A stretch of 49,347 bases of DNA from Haplomitrium mnioides (taxonomy: Eukaryota > Marchantiophyta > Haplomitriopsida > Calobryales). The notes under the pieces are model-generated. The model did no database searches. It was not told the origin of the DNA and was given only the letters and a program-made list of their open reading frames with translations. Made by a program: the position numbers and the translations under genes. This document shows positions 26,345 through 39,400 of the stretch, piece by piece (the stretch's first letter is position 1; each line of letters begins with the position of its first letter). The stretch is taken from contig JBNGIS010032334.1 of NCBI GenBank assembly GCA_049999725.1, forward strand, positions 1 through 49,347, in the 5' to 3' direction.

Positions 26345-29300
26345 CTATGAATTATGTGGTGGTGTTTTTTCCCTTAGAAGAAAGCGGAAGGGGTTTGATG
26401 AGACCACACATAAAAATGATTTCATATTATGTTCATACTTATCAAAATATGTGGTGGTAATTTTCGCCTCAGAAGAAAGTGGGACAGTTTTGATAAGACC
26501 ACACATAAACATGATTTCATATTATGTTCATACCTATGAATTATGTGGTGGTAATTTTTCCCTCGGAACAAAGCGGGAGGGTTTTGATAAGACCACACAT
26601 AAAGAGGATTTCATATTATGTTCATACCCATGAATTATGTCGTTGTATTTTTTCCCTCTGAAGAAAGCGAGAGCGTTTTGATGAGACCTCACATAAATAG
26701 GATTTTATATTATATTCGTACCTATGAATTATGTGGTGGTATTTTTTCCCTTTTAAGAAAATGGGAGTGTTTTGATAAGACCACATATAAATAGGATGTC
26801 ATATTATGTTCATACCTATGAATTATATGATGGTATTTTTTCCTCTAGAAGAAAGCGGGAGGGTTTTGATACGACCACAAATAAAGAGGATTTCATATTA
26901 TATTCATACCTTTGAATTATATGGTGGTGGTTTTTCCCTTACAAAAAAGCGAGAGGGTTTGATGAGACCACACATAAATAGGATTTCATATTATGTTTAT
27001 ACCTATGAATTATGTGTTGGTATTCTTTCCCTCAGAAGAAAGTAGGAGTGTTTTGATAAGACAAGACATAAGAAGGATTTCATATTATGTTCATACCTAC
27101 GAAATATGTTGTGGTATTTTTCCCTTAGAAGAAAGCAGGAGGGTTTGATGAGACCACATATAAAAAGGATTTCATATTATGTTCATACCTATGAAATATG
27201 TGGTGGTAGTTTTTCCCTCAAAAGAAAGTGGGACAGTTTTGATAAGACCACACATAAAGAGGATTTCATATTATGTTCATACCTATGAATTATGTGGTGG
27301 TTTTTCTCCCCATCAAGAAACCGAGAGGGTTTTGATGAGACCTCACGTAAATAGGATTTTATATTATGTTCATACTTATGAATTATGTGGTGGTATTTTT
27401 TCCCTTTGAAGAAAACGGGAGTGTTTTCATGAGACCACACATAAAAAGGATTTCATATTATGTTCTTACCTATGAATTATATGGTGGTATTTTTTCCATT
27501 AGAAGAAAGTGGAAGGGTTTTGATGAGACCACAATTAAAGAGGATTTCATATCATGTTCATACCCATGAATTATGTTGTTGTATTTTTTCCTTCAGAAGA
27601 AAGCGAAACGGTTTGATGAGACCACACATAAATAGGATTTCGTAATATGATTATATCTATGAATTATGTGTTCGTATTCTTTCCCTTAGAAGAAAGGAGG
27701 AGAGTTTTGATTAGACCACACATAAATAGGATTTCATATTATATTCATACCTACGAATTATGTTGTGGTATTTTTTCCCTCAAAACAAAGCGAGAGGGTT
27801 TGATGAGACCACATGTAAAAAAGATTTCAAAACATGTTTATACCTATCAAATATGTTGTGGTTTTTTTTCCCTCAAAAGAAAGTCGGAGGGTTTTGATAA
27901 GACCAGACATAAATAGCATTTCATATTATGTTTTTACCTATAAATTATATGGTGGTATTTTTCTCCTTAGAAGAAAGGGCCGAGTTTTGATAAGACCAAC
28001 CTAAAATAGGATTTCATACTATGTTCATACCTATGAACATAGTGGTGGTATTTTGTGCGGTTGAAGAAAGCGGAAGGGTTTTGACAAGACCACACATAAA
28101 AATGATTTCATATTATGTTCATACCTAATACTTATGTGGTGGTACTTTTTCCCTCAGAATAGAGTGGGAGGGTTTGATGAGACCACACATAAATAGGATT
28201 TCATACTATGTTCATGCCTTGGCATTATGTGGTGGTATTTTTTTCCCTCAGAAAAAAGCGCAAGGGTTTGGATAAGACCACACAAAAAGAGGATTTCATA
28301 TTGTGTTCACACTTATGAATTATGTGGTGGTACTTTTCCCCTCAGAAGAAAGCGAGAGGGTTTAATGACACCACACATAAATAGGATTTCATATTATGTT
28401 TATATGTATGAAATATGTGTTAGTATTCTTTCCCTTAGAAGAAAGTGGGAGGGTTTTGATGAGACCACACATAAAAACAATTTCATAATATGTTCATACC
28501 TATGAATTATGTACTGGTGTTTTTTCTCTCACAAGAAAGTGGGAGGGTTTTGATAAGACCACACATAAATAGGATTTCATATTATGTTCATACCTATGAA
28601 TTGTCTGGTTGTCTTTTTTCCCTCAAAAGAAAACAAAGGGGTTTTGATGAAACCACACATACATAAAGTTTTATATCATGTTCATGCTTATGAACTATGT
28701 AGTGGTATTTTTTCCCTCAGAAGAAGCGGGAGTGTTTTAATGAGACCACACATAAACAAAATTTCATATTATGTTCATACTTATGAATTATGTGGTGGTT
28801 TTTTTTCCCTCACAAGAAAGCCAGAGGGTTTTGATGAGAGGACAGTTAAATAGGATTCCATATTATGTTCATGCCTATGAATTATGTGGTGGTATTTTCT
28901 CCATCGGAACAAAGCGAGAGGGTTTTGATAAGACCATATATAAATAGGATTTCATATTATGTTCATACCTATGAATTATGTGGTGGTCCTTTTTCCTTTA
29001 GAAGAAAAAGAGAAGGTTTTGATAAAACCACACATAAATGAGATTTCATATTAGGTTCATACTTATGAATTATATGGTGGTATTGGATCCCTCACAAAAA
29101 AACAAGAGGGTTTTCATGAAACCGCACACAAATAAAATTTCATTTTATGTTGATACTTATGAATTATTTGGTGTTGTTTTTTCCCTCGGAAGAGAGCCGG
29201 AGGTTTTTGATGAGACCAAACACAAATAGGATTTCATGCAATGTTCATGCCTATGAATTATGTGCTGGCACTTTTTCCCTCAAAAGGAAGTGGAAGGGTT

Positions 29301-31450
29301 TTATGAGATCACACGTAAATAAAATTTTATATTATGTTCATACCTCTGAACTATGTGGTGGTATTTTATCCCTTTGAAGAAAGCGAGAGGGTTTCAATGA
29401 GACCGCACATAAATAGGATTTTATGTTATCTTTATACCTATGAAATATGTGATGGTATTTTTTCCCTCTAAAGAAAACGGGAGCGTTTCGATGAGACCAC
29501 ACACAAATAGGATTTCATATTATGTTTATACCTATGAATTATGGTGTGGTGCTTTTTCCCCCAAAAGAAAGCGGGAGTGTTTTCATGAGACCACACATAA
29601 ATAGGATTTCATATTATGTTCACACCTATTAATTTTGTCGTGGTATTTTTCTAGTCTGAATACAACATGAGAGTTTTGATCAAACCACACATTTATAGGA
29701 TTTCATATTATGTTCATACCTATGAATTATGTGGTGGTGTTTTTCCCCTCAGAAGAAAGCGGGAGGGTTTGATGACACGACACATAAATAGGATTAATAT
29801 TATGTTCATACATATAAATTATGTGGTGGTGTTTTTTTCCTCAAAAGAAAGCCGGAGTATTTTGATGAGACCACACATAAACATGATTTCTAAATATGTT
29901 CATACCTATGAATTTTATGGTGGTGTATTTTCCCTCACACGAAGGCAGAAGGTTTTTGATGAGACTACACAGAAATAAAACTTCACATTATGTTCATACC
30001 CATGAATTATGTGGGGGTGTTTTCTCCCTCACAAGAAAGCGGAAGGGTTTTGATGAGACTACATATAAATAAGATTTTATATTATATTCATACCTATGAA
30101 TTATGTGGTGGTATTTTTTTATTGAGAAGAAAGCGGGAGGGTTTTAGTGAGACCACACATAAATATGATTTCATATTTTGTTCATACCTATGAGTTATGT
30201 TGTGGTATTTTCTCCCTCAAAAGAAAGCGCGAGGATTTTGATGAGACCACACATAAAAACGATGTCGTAATATGTTCATATATATGAAATATGTGATGGT
30301 GTTTTTTCCCTAATGAAAAAGAGGGAGGGTTTTGATGAGTTCACACATAAATAGAATTATACTTTATGTTCATATCTATGAATTATGTGGTGTTTTTTTT
30401 CCCTCTGAAGAAAGCGGAAGGGTTTTTATGAGGCCATACATAAATAGGATTTCATATTATGTTCATACCTATGAATTTTATGGTGATGTTTTTTCCCTCA
30501 CACGAAGGGAGGAGGTTTCTGATGAGACCACACACAAATAAAACCAAACATTATGTTCATACCTATGAATTATATGGTGGTGTTTTTTCCCTTAGAATAT
30601 AGTGGAAGGGCTTTGATGAGACCACACATAAATAGGATTTCATATTTTGTTCATACCTATAAATTATGTGGTGGTTTTATCTCCTTCATAAGAAAGCGGG
30701 AGAGTTTTGATGAGACCACACATAAATAGTATTTCATATTATATTCATAACTATGAATTATCTGTTGGTATTTTTTTACTGAGAAGAAAGCGAGAGGTTT
30801 TTAATGAGACTACATATAAATAGGATTTCATATTATGTTCATACCTATGAATTATGTGGTGGTATTTTCTCCCTAAAAAAAAAGCGGGAGGATTTTTATT
30901 TTGTGGTGGTATTGTTTGTCCTCTGAAGAAATCAGGAGTGTTTTGATGAGACCACCCATAAATAGGATTTCATATTACATTCATGCCTATGAGTTATATG
31001 GTGGTGGTTTTTCCCTCAGAAGAAAGTAGGAGGGTTTTGATGAGACTAAACATAAATAGGATTTCATACTCTCTTCATACCTATGAATTATATGGAGCTG
31101 TTTTTTCCCTTTCAAGAAAGCAAGAGGGTTTTGATGAAACCAAAAATAAATAAAAATTCATATTATATTCGTACTTATGAATTATATGGTGGTCTTTTTT
31201 CCCTCACAAGAAAGCTAGAGGGTTTTGATGAGATCACATATAAATAGGATTTTATATTTTGTTCATACTTATGAATTATGTGGTGGTGTTTTTTCCCTTA
31301 GAAGAAACCCGAATAGTTTAGTTGAGACCACACATTAGTAGGATTTCATGTTATATTCATACCTATTTATTATGTGGCAGTGTTTTTTCCCTACGAAGAA
31401 AGTGGGAGGGTTTTGATAAGACCATACATAAATAGGATTTGATATTATGT
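26345..31450 (+). repeat. Higher-order satellite block, copy B
   Basis: This block is colinear with copy A (offset 7,887, then about 7,790) and, from its left part, with copy C. Anchors are 27977, 29238 and 29651 for the three variants listed under copy A. At about 31455 the sequence jumps back to the state seen at 26345, which marks the start of copy C. Confidence 0.8.
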
Positions 31451-32183
31451 TCATACATATGAATTATGTGGTGGTGTTTTTTCCCTTAGAACAAAGCAAG
31501 AGGGGTTTGATGAGACCACACATAAAAATGATTTCATATTATGTTCATACTTATCAAAATATGTGGTGGTAATTTTCACCTCAGAAGAAAGTGGGACAGT
31601 TTTGATAAGACCACACATAAACAGGATTTCATATTATGTTCATGCCTATGACTTATGTGGTGGTATTTTTTCCCTCAGAACAAAGCAGGAGGGTTTCGAT
31701 AAGACCACACATAAAGAGGATTTCATATTATGTTCACACCCATGAATTATGTCGTTGTATTTTTTCCCTCTCAAGAAAGCGAGAGGGTTTTGATGAGACC
31801 TCACATAAATAGGATTTTATATTATATTCGTACATATGAATTATATGGTGGTATTTTTTCCCTCTTAAGAAAATGGGAGTGTTTTGATAAGACCACATAT
31901 AAATAGGATGTCATATTATGTTCATACCTATGAATTATATGCTCATATTTTTTCCCTTAGAAGAAAGCGAGAGGGTTTTGATACGACCACAAATAAAGAG
32001 GATTTCATATTATATTCATACCTTTGAATTATGTGGTGGTGGGTTTTCCCTTACAAAAAAGCGAGAGGGTTTGATGAGACCACACATAAATAGGATTTCA
32101 TATTATGTTTATACCTATGAATTATGTGTTGGTATTCTATTCCTCAGAAGAAAGTAGAAGTGTTTTGATAAGACAAGACATAA

Positions 32184-32188
32184 GAAGG
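32184..32188 (+). repeat. Left target-site duplication of the solo LTR
   Basis: GAAGG directly precedes the TGTCA start of the LTR. The matching right copy is AAAGG at 36417-36421, one mismatch. The paralogous unoccupied site near 27069-27078 reads AAGAAGGATT with a single copy, as expected. Confidence 0.75.
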
Positions 32189-33824
32189 TGTCAGCAGGGT
32201 GTAAAGGTACTTCGTGTAATATTTTCAAATAATTTTAAAAAATAAGTGAGAAGCCATGTAGGTTAGATGTTTCGGGAAAAAATGGCTTCCAATGTACATA
32301 AAAAGAGGTTAAGACAGGCTTGGAGAGAAGGGGAGGATTGAGGTCACAAGTCATGGAAATAATATACTGGAATGCGGTGTTAAGTTGGATCAGGATAAGT
32401 TTACTTCAAAAGTCTGATGGAGAAATAAAAATATAAAAAGTAATAAAACTAACCTAATTGTTGAGGGCCAAGCCAAGCCCACTAATTTCCTAACTATCTA
32501 ACTTGGAGTACAACCTGCCCTGGGGGTGGGTTTAGCCCTGAACTAGGTCTGTCCAGGGGCAGAGAAGGGAATGCTGTGGCCTTACACCCCTTTAGGGGGC
32601 TGCCTCTCGAAAGAACGAAGGAGTGGGAGATTTATATATGACATCGACCGTATGGGGAAAAACTTATAGGATATTGGGAGGGCACCTTCTGCTCGGATCA
32701 AGACCACGAATCAAGGATTTTGCAGGGTGGGAGAATCGCGCGCATGGGAGAAAGGGGCACTTCAAGCCGATGAGCGGGCTAGATCGATCAGCACAGCTCA
32801 ATCCAACGGGATCAATCAACCACATTTGAATAGCCAAAGGGATTGCGAAGGGAGTGAATGTGTAGGAGAGATCAAGGAATTCGCCAGAGGAGAGAAATTG
32901 TGAGCAAGAGGAAAAATTGAAGCACGAAGGTTAGGGGAGAGCAAAATTGAGTGTCTGGAGGGGAGCATTGGACCGCCCAAGAGAGGCTGGCATTCCCACA
33001 GAAATCGTGGATGAGGAGGAAATTGGATGGTAAAGAGAGAGGAAAGGAATTGAAAGGGGCATAGCAGTTGGATTCGGAAGGCGGAAGGGGGAGATGAGTT
33101 GATTGTCAAAGGAAGGGTCGTTCCAGGATGGAATTGAAGAGAGGTTTTGCCAGGGAATCAAATCGCGCAAATCGTGGTAGCGGAGTTGAATCAAGAATGG
33201 GAGCCGGTGTCGCAGGGAGACCAGATCAGTAGAAGATTGACCCGAAAGCAGAAGTTGTGCATGAGGACAATTTGATTTTGGACGAGGAATTTGCGTAGCC
33301 AGAGAGATCAGTGCAAGATGACCACTGCTGCAGAGGGACCGCACAGGAAGAGGATTTGGACATGATTCAAAGGGAGAAGTCGCCGTAGGAGAATTTCACG
33401 CAAATAGAGGAGTCGAATAGAACCAGCATTGAAGGTTGGATTGATCAGAAGTGGAATCGTAGGGGCCAAGAGGATCCAATCGCCTTAGGAAATTACGCAG
33501 GCTGAGAGGAGGAGGTTGAATTGCAATGCAGGCGTGAAGGGGATGGCGGAGCTAGGAGGGATCGAGGAGGGAACTACTTGCGGAAGAAGAATTTCCCTTG
33601 CGGCCTTGAAGAAGAATTGGCAGAAGGCGCTTGCGAAGAATTTAAGTTGAAAATCTATGCGCGAAAGGATGATCGGAGGGGAATTGAGTCCGGGGTCCGA
33701 TCCGAAGAACGGATCGGAAACCCGCCTTCCTAAGTAGGGAGACCACTTTAAATGGTTCCGATCCGTCTTCCGATGTGGGGAGGACTGGTTAAGGGGGATT
33801 CCGAAGCGGGTTAAGTAATCGGAC

Positions 33825-34500
33825 AAAAAGGTGATTTATCGAAGATTCGGACGACAGGGAGGTAATTGGGAAAGTTCGAATCGGGTATCTTGAGAAAGTT
33901 CGAAATGGATCCGCGGGGTGCATAGTTCTTACATCAAACTTTTCGACAAGTCAGAGGAAGAACTTAGAGGCCGAAAAGTGACTTATTGACAGTCCAGCCT
34001 AAAAGGAGAACCAGGTATCGAAACAAGGATAAGTCGAAGATCTGGCCAGAAAGAGAACATGGAGCCGAAAGGGCGATAAATTGAAGGCGGAGCCCACTTA
34101 ATGGGGTTCCGATCTGCCATCCGTTGTAAGGCACCCCATTTAATATGGTTTCGTATGACCTTCCTAAGTGGAGAGTCCACTTAGCAAGGTTCTGAAGGGG
34201 GCTAACAAGGGTTGGCGAAACAAGAATATAGCGCAGCTCCAGTATAGGAAGAAAGGGAGGTGAAACAGAGATTTATCACCTGTCCAAGGAGAAGCAAGCA
34301 GTGCTGAAGTGGTGATCTATCACAGGTTTGAAAAGAAGAAACGAGAAGGGAGCTCACGAAATGATGAAAAATCATAGATCTGACCTTGGGAGAACCAAAA
34401 ATGCCAGAAAGGTGATCTAGCACAAATCCAACGAAAGAAGAAGCGGTGCCGAAAAGGGGATATGTCACCAATCCAGCTACGGGCAAAAGAGAAGGTCCTT
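33825..34500 (+). repeat. Irregular internal repeats in the solo LTR
   Basis: A motif like GGTGATCTATCACA, followed in some copies by AATCCA and a run of AAAGAAG, recurs near 33830, 33975, 34268, 34310, 34408 and 34456 at spacings of about 40-190 bp. I do not see it in the related LTR piece at 40587-42616. It may account for part of the 1.4-kb length difference between the two. Confidence 0.5.
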
Positions 34501-34604
34501 GGTAGTTCTTCTTCGAAGAGAACAATCTTGCGGATGACGTGGCATTCAGAAAGTCAGCGGGTCAACGTACAGTTAGCGCGGCGGTCTGCCTACCCCTTTG
34601 CGAG

Positions 34605-34704
34605 NNNNNNNNNNNNNNNNNNNNNNNNNNNNNNNNNNNNNNNNNNNNNNNNNNNNNNNNNNNNNNNNNNNNNNNNNNNNNNNNNNNNNNNNNNNNNNNN
34701 NNNN
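34605..34704. other. Assembly gap of 100 N inside the solo LTR
   Basis: Exactly 100 N. The true LTR length is therefore uncertain, and in principle missing sequence could include more than LTR. Confidence 0.97.
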
Positions 34705-36416
34705 GACGGCGCCATAGCGGAAACGTGGCACCTCCACGGGACTCAAGAATCTACGGGAATCTAACAAATTCCACGGGCATCGATGGATTACGTGGCATTC
34801 AACAGGAATACGAGAACCAGCGGGAATCTTATAGATTCTGCGGGAATCTCAGGCTTTGCGGAAACGTGTCGCAACGAAGGAGCCCGTGGGATTCCTCAGA
34901 AGCGTTCGCAGACCTCTGCGGGGACGAGTTGCGGCGAGGGAAGATCAAAGAATTCTTCGAATTGAGGGTCAATTTTGCCTCAAAATTGCCATCAGATTTG
35001 CGCCGAGCCCTTGTCGTCTTGGAAAATTTAGCTTGAGCCTTGAAATTGACATCATCTCCACCGCCTTGCAAAAATAAACAGAGCGCTTGGAGTTTGCGTT
35101 CTACGGTCAGCAACGAGCTTGCTCGGAGCGACACCTATTTCCATCGATCGACATCCAAACATAGGAAGAATCCAAATCAGAGGGAGGAGAAACGACAAAA
35201 GGTATGAGAAATTCGCAAGGGGTATATGGGAGCTCACTCTGTTGTGGAGGGGACGGATAATTTTGTGCAGAGAAAGCAGCGGGAGAGAATTCTGGTGAGA
35301 CTTCTGGTGAGGGGGTGTACTCGTGAGGGAATGCCATCACAGGGTGGAGGTGGACTGAGGGAGTGCTGGGAATCACTGGGCAGGAGGCTCTAGAGGCTCA
35401 GACTACTTAGGTGTACTCACATTTGAAGGTAGGCCAGCATTTGGAGGTGGACCAACACGTAGATGAGAGGAGAATTCGTTCAGTCTGTATTTCGTGAGGG
35501 GCAGTCAAGGGGGGTCCTGGTGTTGCCTTTGCTTTAGTTTGTGTAGGAGAATCAGTCCCAGAGGCAATTGGATATTGCTGCTGGAGTTACAATCTTGTGG
35601 AGGAAGGGAGAGGAGTGGCCATGTTAGTGCCTAAGCACTACAGGGAAGATCCATCCAATTCTCGGGTGGAGTGGGTGGCCAGCAGTCAAGAGGACTGTCT
35701 TCCAGAGGTGGAAGTTAAACAAGACCTCTTCCTAGCCTGAGGAAGTAAATGCATGACTTCTCGCGAGGGAAGTTATAAACTATTTGGAAAAGATGGGTGA
35801 GTGGAGATAGAGTAGCAGAGAGAGTGATGTTTCTGTTGGATTATGTTTTCAGAGTGATATTAGGAGAGTAGGAAGAGAAGAAGATAATTTTGTACACAGT
35901 TAGAAAGGCCATTTTGTTAGATTTAGCTGTTGGGTTGTGTTGTCCATATTGTGGAGAGAATAAGTTAGATAGCTCTGTTGTAGGTGCTGGAGTAGTTAGA
36001 CTTGTTGATAATTGAGTGCTTGGTAGAGTGTTTAGTCTTGGAGATGATTGGGACACATCCTATAGAGGAAGGCTGTAAGATCATCCATGTGTGACAATTG
36101 CATACACTCCTGTTCATAGGGGTGACATTGAATATCTGCAAACAAGTGTTACATCAAGCACAGTGTGGATGAACTCCAGAATGAGTTGAATTGTGTTTGC
36201 TCTGTTTGTGGTGAGGAAGAAGATAGGTCTGTCTTAAGTTTGCTGATTGTGAGAGTAGTGTGGGAAGGACAAGTGAGAAGTTCAGGATCGTTAAGACCTG
36301 AATTCACTAACAAAGGTGCTGGGGTCGTCTCATTAAAGACCCTTGTTACTCTTTGTCACCCTTTTGTCTGAAATAAGCTTCAACCAGGTGTTAAGAAAGG
36401 AGGGAAGGGGGTGACA

Positions 36417-39400
36417 AAAGGATTTCATATTATGTTCATACCTACGAATTATGTTGTGGTTCTTTTTCCCTCAGAAGAAAGCGGGAGGGTTTGATGAGAC
36501 CACACATAAATAGGATTTCATATTATATTCATATCTATGAATTATCTGGTGGTAATTTTCCCCTTAGAAGAAAGCCAAAGGGTTCTTATAAGACCACACA
36601 TAAAGAGGATTTCATATTATGTTCATACCTATGANNNNNNNNNNACCACACATAAAGAGGATTTCATATTATGTTCATACCTATGAATTATGTGGTCGTA
36701 TTTTTCCCCTCAGAAGAAAGTAGAAGGGTTTGATTTTACCACACATATATAGGATTTCATACTTTGTTCATACCTATAAATTATGTCATGGTATTTTTTC
36801 CCTCGGAAGAAAGCGGAAGGGTTTTGATAAGATCGCACATAAATAAGATTTCATATTATGGTCATACCTATCAACTATGTGGTGGTATTTTTCCCTTAGA
36901 AGAAAGCGGGAGGGTTTGATGAGACCACACATAAAAAGGATTTCATATTATGTTCATAGCTATGAAATATGTGGTGGTAATTTTTCCCTCAAAAGAAAGT
37001 GGGACAGTTTTGATAAGACCACACATAAAGAGGATTTCATATTATGTTCATACCTATGAATTATATGGTTGTTTTTTTCCCTCTGAAGAAACCGAGAGGG
37101 TTTTGATGAGACCTCATGTAGATAGGATTTTATATTATGTTCATACTTATGAATTATGTGGTGGTATATTTTCCCTTTGAAGAAAACGAGAGCGATTTCA
37201 TGAGACCACACATAAAAAGGATTTCATATTATGTTCATACCTATGAATTATATGGTGGTATTTTTTCCCTTTGAAGAAAGCGGAAGGGTTTTGATAAGAC
37301 CACAATTAAAGAGGATTTCATATCATGTTCATACCTATGAATTATGTTGTGGTATTTTTTCCTTTAGAAGAAAGCGAAACGGTTTGATGAGACCACACAT
37401 AAATAGGATTTCGTAATATGATTATATCTATGAATTATGTGTTCGTATTCTTTCCCTCAGAAGAAAGGAGGAGAGTTTTGATTAGACCACACATAAATAG
37501 GATTTCATATTATATTCATACCTACGAATTATGTTGTGGTATTTTTTCCCTCAAAACAAAGCGGGAGGGTTTGATGAGACCACACAGTAAAAAGGATTTC
37601 ACAACATGTTTATACCTATCAAATATGTTGTGGTTTTTTTTCCCTCAAAAGAAAGCGGGAGGGTTTTGATAAGACCAGACATAAATAGCATTTCATATTA
37701 TGTTTTTACCTATAAATTATATGGTGGTATTTTTCTCCTTAAAAGAAAGGGCCGAGTTTTGATAAGACCAACCTAAAATAGGATTTCATACTATGGTCAT
37801 ACCTATAAACATAGTGGTGGTATTTTCTGTGTTTGAAGAAAGCGGAAGGGTTTTGACAAGACCACACATAAAAATGATTTCATATTATGTTCATACCTAA
37901 AACTTATGTGGTGGTACTTTTTCCCTCAGAATAGAGAGGGAGGGTTTGATGAGACCACACATAAAAAGGATTTCATACTATGTTCATGCCTTGGAATTAT
38001 GTGGTGGTATTTTTTTCCCTCGGAAAAAAGCGCAAGGGTTTGGATAAGACCACATAAAAAGAGGATTTCATATTGTGTTCACACTTATGAATTATGTGGT
38101 GGTACTTTTCCCCTCAGAAGAAAGCGAGAGGGTTTAATGACACCACACATAAATAGGATTTCATATTATGTTTATACGTATGAAATATGTGTTAGTATTC
38201 TTTCCCTCATAAGAAAGTGGGAGGGTTTTGATGAGACCACACATAAATAGAATTTCATAATATGTTCATACCTATGAATTATGTAGTGGTGTTTTCTCTC
38301 TCACAAGAGAGTGGGAGGGTTTTGATAAGACCACACATAAATAGGATTTTATATTATGTTCATACCTATGAATTGTCTAGTTGTCTTTTTTCCCTCAAAA
38401 GAAAACAAAGGGGTTTCGATGAAACCACACATACATAAAGTTTTATATCATGTTCATGCTTATGAACTATGTAGTGGTATTTTTTCCCTCAGAAGAAGCG
38501 GGAGTGTTTTAATGAGACCACACATAAACAAAATTTCATATTATGTTCATACTTATGAATTATGTGGTGGTGTTTTTTCCCTCAAAAGAAAGCGGGAGGG
38601 TTTTGATAAGAGGACACTTAAATAGGATTCCATATTATGTTCATGCCTATGAATTATGTGGTGGTGTTTTCTCCATCAGAACAAAGCGGGAGGGTTTTGA
38701 TGAGACCACATATAAATAGGATTTCATATTATGTTCATACCTATGAATTATGTGGTGGTCCTTTTTTCTTTAGAAGAAAAAGAGAGGGTTTTGATGAAAC
38801 CTCACATAAATAAAGTTTCATATTATGTTCATACTTATGAATTATATGGTGGTATTGGATCCCTTAGAGAAAAGCAGGAGGGTTTTCATGAGACCGCACA
38901 TAAATAAAATTTCATATTATGTTGATACTTATGAACTATGTGGTGCTGCTTTTTCCCTCGGAAGAGAGCCGGAGGTTTTTGATGAGACCAAACACATATA
39001 GGATTTTATGTAATGTTCATACCTATGAATTATGTGGTGGTATTTTTTCCCTCAAAAGAAAGTGGAAGGGTTTTATGAGATCACACGTAAATAAAATTTC
39101 ATAGTATGTTCATACCTCTGAACCTTGTGGTGGTATTTTATCCCTTTGAAGAAAGCGAGAGGGTTTTGATAAGACCGCACATAAATAGGATTTTATGTTA
39201 TCTTCATACCTATGAAATATGTGATGGTCTTTTTTACCTCTGAAGAAAACGGGAGCGTTTCGATGAGACCGCACACAAATAAGATTTCATATTATGTTTA
39301 TACCTATGAATTATATGGTGGTGCTTTTTCCCCCAAAAGAAAGCAGGAGGGTTTTGATGAGACTACACATAAATAGGATTTCATATTATGTTCACACCTA

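Larger units (their letters stand above)
8756..32188 (+). repeat. Satellite array, about 94-bp monomer (main block)
   Basis: About 249 head-to-tail monomers cover 23.4 kb with no interruption by other sequence. Each carries, in order, a block like ATAGGATTTCATATTATG, then TTCATACCTATGAA, ATTATGTGGTGGTATTTTTT, CCCTCAGAAGAAAGCGGGAG and GGTTTTGATGAGACCACACA. Spacing measured between equivalent points is 94 bp (for example 9321 to 9415), with occasional 92-95-bp units and some half-length units. Neighbouring monomers differ by roughly 5-20 percent. Two small dyads recur: TTCATA-cc-TATGAA and CCCTC-N12-GAGGG. Two monomers make 188 bp, close to a plant nucleosome repeat. Short open frames across the array are by-products of the repeat. 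Confidence 0.97.
32189..36416 (+). mobile_element. Solo LTR of a Ty3/gypsy element
   Basis: The insert begins TGTCAGC and ends GGTGACA, giving the short inverted TGTCA/TGACA termini of an LTR, and is flanked by a 5-bp target duplication. It has no gag or pol and I find no second internal LTR start, so it is best read as a solo LTR left by recombination between two LTRs. It is much richer in GC than the satellite. It is related to the minus-strand LTR piece at 40587-42616. Near 35361-35460, CTGGGAATCACTGGGCAGG, then CTCTAGAGGCTC, then GTGTACTCAC matches the reverse complement of about 40755-40850; the CCTTCCTAAGTGG/CCACTTA motifs are also shared. Length is 4,228 bp including a 100-N gap. Open frames inside (up to 137 codons) show no domain. 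Confidence 0.82.

Noticed and set aside
32816-33826. Minus-strand open frames of 97-137 codons in the solo LTR
   Set aside because: They overlap one another in different frames, contain no recognisable domain, and lie in purine-rich LTR sequence whose complement is low in stops.
34462-35036. Open frames of 100 and 165 codons crossing the 34605-34704 gap
   Set aside because: They exist only because N codons are translated as unknown residues; the real sequence in the gap is not known.
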